This document shows positions 32,331-41,425 of a stretch of DNA of 64,000 bases, piece by piece. The DNA is from Nipponacmea schrenckii (lineage: Eukaryota; Mollusca; Gastropoda; Lottiidae). Within the stretch, counting starts at the first letter, position 1. Every line of letters begins with the position of its first letter. The translations under genes were made by a program, and so were the position numbers. The DNA lies in NCBI GenBank assembly GCA_030562195.1, contig CM060201.1:33276067-33340066 (forward strand), read 5' to 3'. The notes below the pieces were generated by a model. The model worked only from the letters and a program-made list of their open reading frames with translations. It had not been told where the DNA came from and searched no databases.

Positions 32331-34547
32331 TTAAGGAGTAGTCCTGCTTTTTTTAATCCCTAGGATTTCACAAACGTCTCTAAATAACTTTGAATTAAAG
32401 TCGGCACCCTGATCAGTATGGGTTTGAAAAGGAATTCCATACCTACAAATAAACTCATCTACTAATATGCGAGCAACGGTTTCGGCTTTATGGTCTACGA
32501 ATGGAAAAGCTTCCACCCATTTGGTAAAATTTTCTGCAATAACAAGTATATATTTGTTTCCACGATTAGATACAGTAACGGGGCCCAATATATCCAGAGC
32601 TATCTTCTCAAATGGAGCTCCAACCAAATGGGGTTGTAGAGGAGCAATCCTCTTTTTACTTGGACCTCTCCGACTTGCACATGTCATACAATCTCTACAA
32701 TGTACCTCCACATCCTTCCGTAGTCCATACCAATAGAACCTATACTTAATCCTTTGTTCCGTTTTAAGAACCGCGAGATGTCCCCCATAGACTGCATTAT
32801 GAGCCAAATTTAACACCTCTGGAACACAGCTCTTAGGAATAACGACCCTTAACTGTGCACTGCCCTCTGTGTTGATTTTCAAAGCCTGACCGCATAATTT
32901 CAATTGATCCCATTTACTCCATAAATCCTTGACAACCGGGCTTCTACCTTCAACATATCTGAACTCTGGTCTCACATCTTGTTCCAATCCCTGAATAACA
33001 AAACGCAAATCTTCATCTTCATACTGCAATCGCCCAACCTCAATAATATCTAAACCCTCAGCCCACAGACTTCCCGAGGTAACAGATACCTGATTCACGA
33101 GAGCACTGCCTGTATTCCCAGAATCAGTAATGCCACATTGTTGACATGGCATCCTTGACAGTGCATCTGCATTATTGTGTTTCAACCCGGCTCTGTGTTC
33201 TACAACAAATTCATATTCAGACAATTGCGATATCCATCGTGCCAACTGTCCTTCCGGTTCTTTGAAACTCTGAATCCATTTTAACGCCTGATGGTCAGTT
33301 CTCACCTGAAATTTTCTCCCATATAAGTACGTTTTGAAATGCTTAATGAATGAAACTAGAGCTAATAATTCACGCCTAGTAGCACAGTAATTGCGCTCAC
33401 TCTTATTAAGAGACCTACTAGCATAAGCAATGACCCTCTCTTCACCATGTTGAACTTGAGACAAAACTGCCCCTATTCCACTGTCACTAGCGTCGGTGTC
33501 TAGTATGAAATCTAACTTTGGATCAGGGTAAGCTAATATAGGAGCTTCTATCAGTCTCTGTTTTAATGCAACAAATGATTGATTACATTCTTGGCTCCAG
33601 ACAAATTTTTCTTGCTTTTGAGTTAATCTTAACAATGGCGCTGCTATAGTGGAAAATCCCTTTACATACCGTCTATAGTATGAGGCGAGCCCAAGGAACT
33701 TTTGGATATCTCCCACTGAACAAGGAATAGGCCAATCTTTAACACAGGATACTTTTTGAGGGTCAGTTGATACCCCCTTTCCGGATACTATATGTCCCAG
33801 ACAAGAAATTTCCCTTTGAAACAAATGACACTTACTTGGTTTTATCTTCAAACCAGCGTTCCGCAACCTGCCGAACACTTCTCCCAACCGTTTGATATGT
33901 TCATCAACAGTGCGACTAAAAACAATGATATCATCTAAATACACTAAAAAAACCTCCCACTGTAACCCTCCAAGTACAGCCTCCATCAACCTCTGAAAAG
34001 TGCTTGGTGCCCCACACAACCCAAAAGGCATAACATTAAATTCGTAAAGCCCATAGTTCGTAACAAATGCAGTTTTTTCTCTATCCTCAGGTGCAACTTC
34101 AACTTGGAAATAAGCCTGGAGGAGATCTAAACTACTAAAAATGGTAGCACCACTCAAAGCATCCAATGTTTGATCTATTCTTGGAAGTGGGTATGCATCT
34201 TTCTTGGTAATAGCGTTAAGTTTACGATAATCTACACAGAACCGACTAGACCCATCTTTCTTTGGTACCAGTATTATTGGACTAGACCAAGGGCTATGCG
34301 ATGGACTTATCAACCCTTCCTCGAGCATGCTATCAATATGCTCCTTTACCAATGGTTGTTTCGACAGCGGTAATCGTCTACACCCCTGCCTTATTGGAAC
34401 ACCATCGCCAGTATAGATCGGATGATAGATCTTAGAAGTTCTGCCTATATCATTTGGTCCTTTTGCAACAATATCCGAATAAGAATTAAGCAAATTTGTC
34501 AAATCCGATCGATGTCTTTGGCTCAGTAAAGAAACATCTACATCCAA
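32331..34547 (-). pseudogene. Gypsy copy 1 pol: reverse transcriptase, RNase H and integrase N-terminal part
   Basis: 738 codons. The RT part has FCVDYRKLN, SLDLLQAYFQVEV (motif A), MPFGLCGAPSTFQRLM (motif B) and FLVYLDDIIVFS (YLDD catalytic box). RNase H has DTDASDSGIGAVL, TRRELLAL and RTDHQAL. Integrase has the zinc-binding HNAVYGGH...CRDCMTC and two of the DDE acids (ALDILGP, HTDQGADF). It ends at a premature TAA. There is no ATG at the beginning: the frame opens at a TTG within a junction with the protease frame, at a run of six T (34551-34556) suited to -1 slippage. Residue IAENF replaces the ISDYF of copy 2 in integrase. Confidence 0.95.
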
Positions 34548-35217
34548 CCCAAAAAAGGTTCCTCTGTCCCTCTACTTACAGCATTGAAGGTCGAATTACA
34601 TGTTACCTTCGTCCTAGTGTCTGGACTGTCTACATCCTGGAACAAACCAATTGTCGTATCTTTGTAAAGTATAACTGGCTCAGGAGTAATATTCGCCACC
34701 CTCAAGGGCACTCGTCCGGAATCTGAAATGACTAACTCTCTAGCAACAGCAACGTTTGATTTTGAAGAAAATACATTAGAACCCTCCACTATTCCAACCT
34801 GTGTAGGATACGAGACCGTTCTACCTTTAACAACTAACTTCCCAGGTAAAATTATCTCATGCCCCCTGGAATTGTGATTGTCTCCGCTAGAGAAACTCGA
34901 CACACAATACTTTTCTTTGAAGACCGCAATTGGATTGTTTTTCCCCTAATTTTAAGTTTTCGTAAATGGGTGTCAATTACTGCCTTAGCTTTTCCCAAGA
35001 AATCGAGGCCAAGAATACAGGATTGTGCTAAATCAGGAGCTACCAGGACACGATGAACTACTATATCTGCATGTCCCAGTTTAAATGTTAACCTTACCTC
35101 CCCTAATATGTGTATAACTTCGCCATTTGCGGAAATAACAGATTTGGTGGCCAATTTCCCCACAATGCCAACATTGCATAACTTGAGCACCACCTCGTCT
35201 AGACCGCTCTCGTCCAA
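34538..35217 (-). pseudogene. Gypsy copy 1 protease region, active site deleted and frameshifted
   Basis: Retains the C-terminal half of the aspartic protease region and its linker (GEVRLTFKLGHADIVVHRVL, LGLDFLGKAKAVID, then PTQVGIVEGSNVF and VANITPEPVILY). The DTGS active-site motif seen in copy 2 is gone with the deletion at about 35148. A one-base loss in a C run (34862-34866, five C against six in copy 2) breaks the frame, splitting it into 34852-35217 and 34538-34903. The element could not process its own polyprotein. Confidence 0.9.
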
Positions 35218-35965
35218 ACCTGACTGGAGACGCTGAGGATACAGAATTCATACCTGACAAGATTTTGGTCATCAGACTTATCAACTCATCAGTTTTAGAA
35301 GTGGTTTGTCCGCCAACTGCACCAGTCAAATCACCTTCCACCGATTTTGGTTTATTAGCACTTTGATTTCGCACATCTCTTTCTACTGCCTCCCATTCGA
35401 TACTCATTCTAACAGCATCATCTAACGTGGTTGGATTTGCGTGTCTAACCTTTAAAGAGATGTCAACCCCACCCAACCCACGTAAAAACTGATCTCTGGC
35501 CAATTCGTCCCGTATACCTACACTGACAAGAGGATATGCTTTCTTAGCCAATGTTCTCAATGCATTGCTAAACTCCAAGTAGCCTTCATCAGATTGCTTA
35601 ACACGTGCCAAAAATTCAGATTTATACAAGTCAGGACGGCGTGTACCATCAAGTCGCTTTTTCAACTCTTCTCCTAGAGGTATCCATTCCCTTTTTACCC
35701 TAGGTTCTATATCATTCAATACCTTACGAGCTGGGCCTTTAAGCTTGATGGCCACAAACTGACACTTTTCCTCGTCTGTCCACTTGTTGACAGCTGCACA
35801 TGCCTCAAAACTCTCCAACCAATCAATGAACTCTTCTTCTTCCCCTGTAAATGCATCTGGAAGAACAACTGGCCTTATAGGCCCCTTGCTTGAACCATCG
35901 TTTTGTAATAAAGACCCAGATTTTGAACCCGAAGGTTCTTGTCCCCCTGTTGCACCCTTGTTCAT
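35081..35965 (-). pseudogene. Gypsy copy 1 gag, C-terminus altered by deletion
   Basis: Start ATG at 35965 (MNKGATGG), preceded by a long pyrimidine-rich stretch. The capsid-like part (WLESFEACAAVNKWTDEEKC, KLKGPARKVLNDIEP) matches the retrotransposon gag domain, and the first zinc knuckle CWHCGEIGH is partly kept. The deletion at about 35148 removes the end of that knuckle, the whole second knuckle and the gag stop, and the frame runs on into the protease region. Nucleic-acid packaging should be impaired. Confidence 0.9.
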
Positions 35966-36112
35966 CCTTGAAATAAACACAAAATAAAAATAAAACAAAT
36001 ATAACTTTATGGCTGATCGATCTTACTTAGATCTATACCATGGAGATGCTATAGCCTAACAGCACTCACTTATCAAAACATGAACCGATAACCCATCATT
36101 TACACAAAATAT

Positions 36113-36868
36113 TTACAAACCCTTTTTCGCTCGTTTGAAGTCCCAAGACTCTCTGTCCTCCCCCTCGCTTTCACTGTCCTCACTATCCTCACTGTCCTTT
36201 CTGCTATCCAATTCCCTCACAGAATAATCACCTTCTTTTTTACACACATCAACCAATACTCTTTGCAATATTTTCTTCAGTTCCACATCAAAATGTAAAC
36301 CATCAGGCAAATGTTTAGCGTCGTTTCTACTCACCCAACGATGCGTACCATTACGGCGCTTCTTTCTAGATGATTTTATTACATGCGAGTGCCAAGAAAC
36401 AGTGTTACACCCTCGAGCATGATTTAACTGTGTTGAATTATTCAATTGTGCAGATTTATTAAACTTATGGAAAATAATGGGGGGTATTGTGACGATACCT
36501 ACCAATGCCTTTGGTACAAGACTCTTTACCCCTGACTTTAATGTAGAAAGACTACTCAAAATGGAACTAGAGGATTCTCCAGAGAAAATTAATTTATGAT
36601 TACCTTCAAAAGTCGTCAAGTTGTTGATTCCAACTGCAAGTTTGATGATCAAAAACCCAGAATTTCCATCTGGAAGGTTTTTCTGAACCAGCGGTAGAAT
36701 ATCATCTATTTCAGCTCCACTTTGATAGAAGCAGCAAAAATCTACTTCCTTATCTGTTAAAAATCTTTCGAAAAATTTAACTCTTGAGCCACCATAAAGT
36801 CGTACATGTGTCCTACTACTTTTGTCGGATGGGCCCGGCAGAGCGAGATCCGAACCACTCCAGCCACC
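36113..36868 (-). CDS. Extra frame upstream of gag in gypsy copy 1: SGNH-hydrolase-like
   Basis: Open from just inside the 5' LTR to a stop at 36113, about 250 codons with no in-frame ATG near the start. Signature blocks of the SGNH (GDSL) fold appear in order: YGGSRVKFFERFL (block I; the GDS aspartate is Gly here), YQSGAEIDDI (block II glycine), LIIKLAVGINNLTT (block III, GINN in place of GxND), a VTIPPI strand and PDGLHFDVELKKIL (block V, with the Asp-His pair). The C-terminus is strongly acidic (KDSEDSEDSESEGED). Relative to copy 2 it lacks 23 codons in frame. SGNH proteins are esterases or lipases; similar domains occur in ORF1 of CR1-type LINEs. Presence upstream of gypsy gag is unusual. 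A functional role is not shown. Confidence 0.7.
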   Translation of the reverse strand, partial: GGWSGSDLALPGPSDKSSRTHVRLYGGSRVKFFERFLTDKEVDFCCFYQSGAEIDDILPLVQKNLPDGNSGFLIIKLAVGINNLTTFEGNHKLIFSGESSSSILSSLSTLKSGVKSLVPKALVGIVTIPPIIFHKFNKSAQLNNSTQLNHARGCNTVSWHSHVIKSSRKKRRNGTHRWVSRNDAKHLPDGLHFDVELKKILQRVLVDVCKKEGDYSVRELDSRKDSEDSEDSESEGEDRESWDFKRAKKGL

Positions 36869-36869
36869 A
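36852..36869 (-). other. Candidate primer-binding site of gypsy copy 1
   Basis: One base after the 5' LTR the minus strand reads TGGTGGCTGGAGTGGTTC. It begins TGG, as needed to pair with a tRNA CCA end. The matching tRNA was not identified. The same sequence follows the 5' LTR in copy 2. It lies inside the SGNH-like open frame. Confidence 0.5.
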
Positions 36870-36870
36870 C

Positions 36871-37146
36871 TGTAAGGAAAGACGAATGCCGTTAATTATC
36901 ATTTATTAACAAGGACAACAAGGGCAACATATCATACAACAAACCTTCAATAGCGAGAGGGAGACATGCTCTTGGGAAAACACTAAAGAGAAGCGAACCT
37001 TTCCGAACAAGCCATTCTGATCATCTGCCCATATATCGTCTATCAAATCATAAACTGCACGGACTTATAACCACGTGATCTATATTAGTAGTCCAATCAC
37101 ACCAGACCGCAAATTACCCGATAGGAGTGTCGACCCGTGCACAACA
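36871..37146 (-). repeat. 5' LTR of gypsy copy 1 (276 bp)
   Basis: Identical to the 3' LTR except for about one inserted C (ACCAGACCGC against ACCAGACGC). The right flank is CATA against GATA on the left. Its 3' end with the next base reads TTTCCTTACAG on the minus strand, which also resembles a splice acceptor. Confidence 0.95.
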
Positions 37147-37929
37147 CATATACGCTGGGTGTTTTGATGCCAAAGATAATAGGAAATGATCAATATATTC
37201 TGAGATACAATACGATTCACTTGAACAGTCAGATATGATAGGACGCCCTTTGGGTACTTGGTTTGGAAGAAACCATTCAGTTGATGGATCTTTGTGTATT
37301 TTTGGTAAAGTATAAAAATGGCGCTGCCTAATTTCTGATCCAGGATTCAAATATTGGAACTGTTTTATATTTATAAATTTTGATTCAAGTAATTTCGAAA
37401 GAATATTTGAAATTTTCGTTGCTGTTTCTTTATAAATTGTATTGTCCAAAACCGTATAGTGTTCAGCATTGTTTAGTTGTGATTCAGCTTCTAGAATGTA
37501 ATCATCTCTATCCAGGATAACACAGCAGCTACCTTTATCACTTTTTCTTATTATAATAGACTGATCATTTTTAAGGGAGTTCAATGCAGTACGCTCAGCG
37601 TGTGATAGATTTTGTTTTTCATGTACCAGATGTATGTGAGACATTTCATTATTCATTTCATCGAAAACTTTTAATATTTCTTGATCCATAAGTGCATCAC
37701 AGGGCGTAAAGCTAGATTTTTCTATAAATTTAGTTATGGGACCCCAAGAAGGACTTTTCCTGTAAAAATAGCCCAACTTAATTAGTCGTTGGAATCTCAG
37801 TACTGATTCCTGAAGTGATGTTAATGATTTAGCAGAGGAAGTTGGAATGAATTTCAAGCCCTTGTCTAATATTTGTTCTTCATCTGTTGTGAGAAAACTT
37901 CGACTTAAATTGCCTACACTTTTACCCAA
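37147..37929 (-). pseudogene. Second PLE: RT N-terminal part (upstream of gypsy copy 1)
   Basis: The frame gives DKGLKFIPTSSAKSLTS, IIIRKSDKGSCCVILD and FYTLPKIHKDP with GRPIISDCSS, the typical PLE N-terminal blocks. It then reaches SLASKHPAY, where gypsy copy 1 interrupts it at 37146. The reading continues in register at 31042 (IKDTNDF). No start codon is certain; the PLE ORF1 lies about 100 bp upstream on the same strand. Together with 30060-31042 this is one retroelement of roughly 3 kb. Confidence 0.85.
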
Positions 37930-38035
37930 CTGTGATGTTCTGTTTGCTACTAGACCTCCCGTTTCTAGTTTAAAGTATTAAGTTTACTAATCCAGTGGTT
38001 GAAGAGGTTGTCTGCAGTGTTTGGGGTCCAGTGTA

Positions 38036-39274
38036 TCATATCTGTACATCCGGTGGTGGTTGGCTTGTTAAAAGGTCATTAAAGTTTTCAAGATTCTTAC
38101 TCTCCTTTTTGAATTTTGATTGAAAAATAGATGAAGTAGGTATATGGGAGACATGGATGGTGGTATCAGGAAATGTAGTCTTAGCTGTCTGGAGAAGTTC
38201 AAGTAACTGATGGTAAATATTGCGGGTGTCTTCTGTTCTGTTGGTGAATCCAATGTGAAGAATAAGATGGCGAGGAGAATACGAAGAAGGGACAAACTTG
38301 TTAAAAATGGTTTTGATATGCCAAATCTTTCCACCCGGATATGATTCCATTTGGACATCATCTCTGCCTTTCGGAATGTTGCTGATATTAGAGGAGCCTA
38401 TGATTAGAATTGGTTTGGTGATTGGAGGCAGATGCCAGGAACTCTTATTCTTAGGATCATGCCGACGTGGAAGTTCCATGCTGAGTTTGCGAACAGGACG
38501 TAATGTATTTGTTGGGTTTCTGCAACCAATGGCAACATGACCCACCTGACCACAATGATAACAGGTAATCTGATTATTTCTCTTTTGAGCCGCTGGTGTC
38601 GACGTCCTAGGTCCATAAAACAATGGTGTAAGAAGTTGTGCAGTAGCTGTCTTCATCTCTTTGACTTCCTTCTGAAGTGCACAAACTGTAGCATTTAAGC
38701 TATCTGAAGACTGACATTGACTCCTCAACTGAGAAACCTCACTCTTCAATTCTTTAACTGAACTAGCCAAACTCGTTATAATTCCTCTCAAATCGCCAGC
38801 TGATTGTTAAACCAGTTTACTATGAGTTTTGGTAGTACTAGTAACCTTAGTTGTCTTGGCTTCACTGACATAATCTTTCTCAATCTTTCACGAAGTAAAT
38901 CGTCGAAGTCGGTTATCCGATCAAACTTATGAGCAGAACGGTCCTTCAGTTCTTGTCGCAGCCGAGTCTCATTGCCACACGTCCAGCCTCACCCTTCAAA
39001 GACTTAATCACCGCAGTCTTAATGGCATCTGCCTCATACTGCCTATCCTTCAAAAGACTCCTAACCTCAAACTGCCAGAGGTATCATCAGGTATAACACC
39101 TTGAGACTTGAGGTATCCAAACATCCAGTCATTCAACTGCTGGGAAGTTTGTGCCTTGGGTATAACACCCATCATTCCTAACTTAGTGAAGGAATCTACC
39201 ATTTCCTGCTGTTACTCACTTAAGGGAACATCCAGCATCGGCTTGGGTATATCACCTAAACCTCCACTGGCCAT
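38036..39274 (-). pseudogene. PLE ORF1: coiled-coil, zinc knuckle and SGNH-like domain, broken
   Basis: Starts at ATG 39274 (MASGGLGDIP). The first part, to about 38800, has stops and frame changes. From 38791 an open frame gives a heptad-like helix (SVKELKSEVSQLRSQ), a CCHC knuckle (CYHCGQVGHVAIGC) and a hydrolase-like region. In that region, ILIIGSSNISN resembles SGNH block I, YPGGKIWHI block II and LILHIGFTNR block III. Block V (DMIHWTPNTADNLFNHW, Asp-x-x-His) is present but shifted by one base near 38036. It lies directly upstream of the PLE RT on the same strand. Gag-like ORF1 proteins with an SGNH esterase are known from some LINEs; linkage to a PLE is less familiar. It could instead be a separate element next to the PLE. 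Confidence 0.6.
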
Positions 39275-39276
39275 AG

Positions 39277-39335
39277 TGAAACACAAGTATAAACACAAGT
39301 ATAAACACACGTATAAACACAATACAAACACAGGT
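39277..39335. repeat. Short tandem repeat of ACACAAGTATAA
   Basis: Several 12-14 bp units (AAACACAAGTAT, AAACACACGTAT) just upstream of the PLE ORF1 start. From here to the gap at 39694 no gene is visible. Confidence 0.7.
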
Positions 39336-39693
39336 AAGTATCACAAAAAAATAACACAAATACCAATGTTCGCAAAGTATCACAAAAAAAAAAAATAACG
39401 CAAACACCAATGTTCACAAAGTAGCATTGCAGAACAAAATAAATCAAATCAACACTCCCACATGAGCACATATACAAGACGACACAATAATCCACACATC
39501 CAAACCCCAGGTAAACCTTCAAACAATTAGTTTAAATATATTTTATTAGAATTTGTAAAAGGATTTGGTGATTTCATACAACATTATAGGTAATTATCAA
39601 AATCTCAAAAACGATAAAGGTGCAATAGAAAGGTGATAGAAATGTTTGAAAAGATAGATTAGACTAATAATGATGTGTTTTACATAATAGGAA

Positions 39694-40193
39694 NNNNNNN
39701 NNNNNNNNNNNNNNNNNNNNNNNNNNNNNNNNNNNNNNNNNNNNNNNNNNNNNNNNNNNNNNNNNNNNNNNNNNNNNNNNNNNNNNNNNNNNNNNNNNNN
39801 NNNNNNNNNNNNNNNNNNNNNNNNNNNNNNNNNNNNNNNNNNNNNNNNNNNNNNNNNNNNNNNNNNNNNNNNNNNNNNNNNNNNNNNNNNNNNNNNNNNN
39901 NNNNNNNNNNNNNNNNNNNNNNNNNNNNNNNNNNNNNNNNNNNNNNNNNNNNNNNNNNNNNNNNNNNNNNNNNNNNNNNNNNNNNNNNNNNNNNNNNNNN
40001 NNNNNNNNNNNNNNNNNNNNNNNNNNNNNNNNNNNNNNNNNNNNNNNNNNNNNNNNNNNNNNNNNNNNNNNNNNNNNNNNNNNNNNNNNNNNNNNNNNNN
40101 NNNNNNNNNNNNNNNNNNNNNNNNNNNNNNNNNNNNNNNNNNNNNNNNNNNNNNNNNNNNNNNNNNNNNNNNNNNNNNNNNNNNNNNNNNNNN
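39694..40193. other. Assembly gap, 500 N
   Basis: A fixed-size placeholder. It hides the 5' part of the hAT element and whatever joins it to the PLE region; the true distance is unknown. Confidence 0.95.
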
Positions 40194-40642
40194 AATATTT
40201 CTCAGATAAAAACAGTGAAACGAAATTGATTGAACTTGGAAAGTTTTATAGTAAAGATGGCAATACTGCCGAACTAATAGATGAATATAGACATTTTAAA
40301 ATAGTTTTAGAAGATATATTTACACCCCCTTCATCGGTACTTCTAAAAGTCAAAGATGTTTTACCCTTCATTATACAAAATACTATGGATGCTGCATTTC
40401 CCAATTTGACGATTTTGTATAAAATATTTTTGACAATCCCTGTATCCAGTGCTGCCAGTGAGAGAAGCTTTAGTAGATTGAAACTAATAAAAAATTATCT
40501 GAGATCAACAATGGCTGAAGACAGGCTCTCAAATTTATCTTTGATAAATATAGAAAGGAATTTTGCCAAAGATGTTGATTTCGACAAAGTCATTCAGACG
40601 TTTTCAACGATGAAAAAAAGGAGAAAAGCTATGTATGACTAA
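40194..40642 (+). CDS. hAT transposase, C-terminal dimerisation domain (partial)
   Basis: Open from the gap to a TAA at 40642. It contains FLTIPVSSAASERSFSRLK, LIKNYLRSTMAEDRLSNLS and LINIERNFAKDVDF, the conserved hAT C-terminal dimerisation region (the ERxFS and LRSxM landmarks). The end KKRRKAMYD is basic. The DDE residues upstream are lost in the gap. The type resembles TTF-type zinc-finger hAT proteins (ZMYM1-like), but that cannot be decided from this part. No frame damage is visible in the part present. Confidence 0.85.
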
Positions 40643-40952
40643 AGTTGATATCTATGATAATTGAAATTTAAAAAAAAATCGAAATGATAAAATCCATACA
40701 AACATAACATATCCATTAGCCGAAAATCTCATTCAAAATCGGGTGAAAACAGTACATCCCGTAAATTAAACTGAATACTTATGGATCTCCTAAGGGGGTA
40801 GTATCATGTGTTCTAGAAAGAGTGAAAATACTCTGCCAATAACAATAGTGTTTCTCTCGAAGAAAACTCTCATAACTAAGTTCGAAATTCGGGCAACCTC
40901 AGAAATCTCCCCCCCCCCCCCCCCCTGGGACGTAAACCTGGCTCCGCCACTG
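40194..40952 (+). mobile_element. hAT transposon, 3' end
   Basis: Begins inside the transposase gene at the gap and ends at the terminal inverted repeat, whose outer strand reads CAGTGGCGGAGCCAGG (40937-40952), typical of hAT ends. The next 8 bp, GGTAAATC (40953-40960), match the single site at 5617-5624 in segment A and are taken as one copy of the 8-bp target duplication. The other end was not found left of the gap. A run of 18 C lies just inside the repeat. Confidence 0.85.
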
Positions 40953-41381
40953 GGTAAATCTACAACTTAAATTGAACTTCGGGAAGTCTTTTCATCACCA
41001 TCGACATCTTAATAATAGTTATTGTGAATCGCAACATTTTTAGGCCAAGTTGGTTGGAAAAAATGTAATTATGATATGCCTAGATCTATTCAAGAACCTA
41101 AGAGTCTTTTGTGGGGCGTGTTTCAGTGCCAGAAGCCTAGATCAGCCTTGAACTTTAAGCTTCTAGATCTATTTGTTAGTTCTTCTTTTGATGCTTCTAG
41201 TTCTAGACCTAAGTTAGTGGTAGGAGAAGTAGGCCTAGTTGTAGTACCATAAGATAAGCAGAAATAGTTGAGACAGAAGAATGTAGATCTATAGAAAGTT
41301 GAACTAAGACAAGATTAAAACTGTTCATTGTGTACCCAAATCAAGTTAATTATTTATAATAGTAAAAAATATATCACTTAC

Positions 41382-41425
41382 AGATCCTGACCATTTTTTA
41401 AAGAAATTGCCTTGTAGGAATTCAT
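41382..41425 (-). pseudogene. Copy of gene 1 first coding exon
   Basis: A 44-bp exon copy with ATG at 41425 and an intact donor at 41381, as in gene 1. The upstream CRE/E-box cluster is also present. The exons that should follow to the left are missing, because the hAT element and the gap begin at 40952. Either an isolated promoter-exon fragment or one whose continuation is lost in the gap. Confidence 0.6.

Larger units (their letters stand above)
31043..37146 (-). mobile_element. Ty3/gypsy LTR retrotransposon, copy 1, inserted in a PLE
   Basis: A 6104-bp element on the minus strand. It has a 3' LTR at 31043-31317, a 5' LTR at 36871-37146, and GATA/CATA flanks (4-bp target duplication with one change). 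Order from the right: 5' LTR, SGNH-like frame, gag, protease, RT-RNase H-integrase, 3' LTR. The two LTRs differ by about a single 1-bp indel, so insertion was recent. Defects: a deletion of roughly 360 bp removing the second gag zinc knuckle and the protease active site, a 1-bp frameshift in the protease remnant, and an in-frame stop in integrase. Removing the element brings the PLE frame back into register. Confidence 0.95.

Noticed and set aside
31740..32363. Plus-strand frames of 88-118 codons over gypsy integrase, repeated at 49991 and 60271
   Set aside because: Antisense shadows of the pol gene; conserved only because pol is conserved.
36435..36445. Treating the 69-bp segment missing from copy 1 as an intron of copy 2
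   Set aside because: Its borders are not GT-AG on the coding strand and the difference is exactly in frame, fitting a simple deletion.
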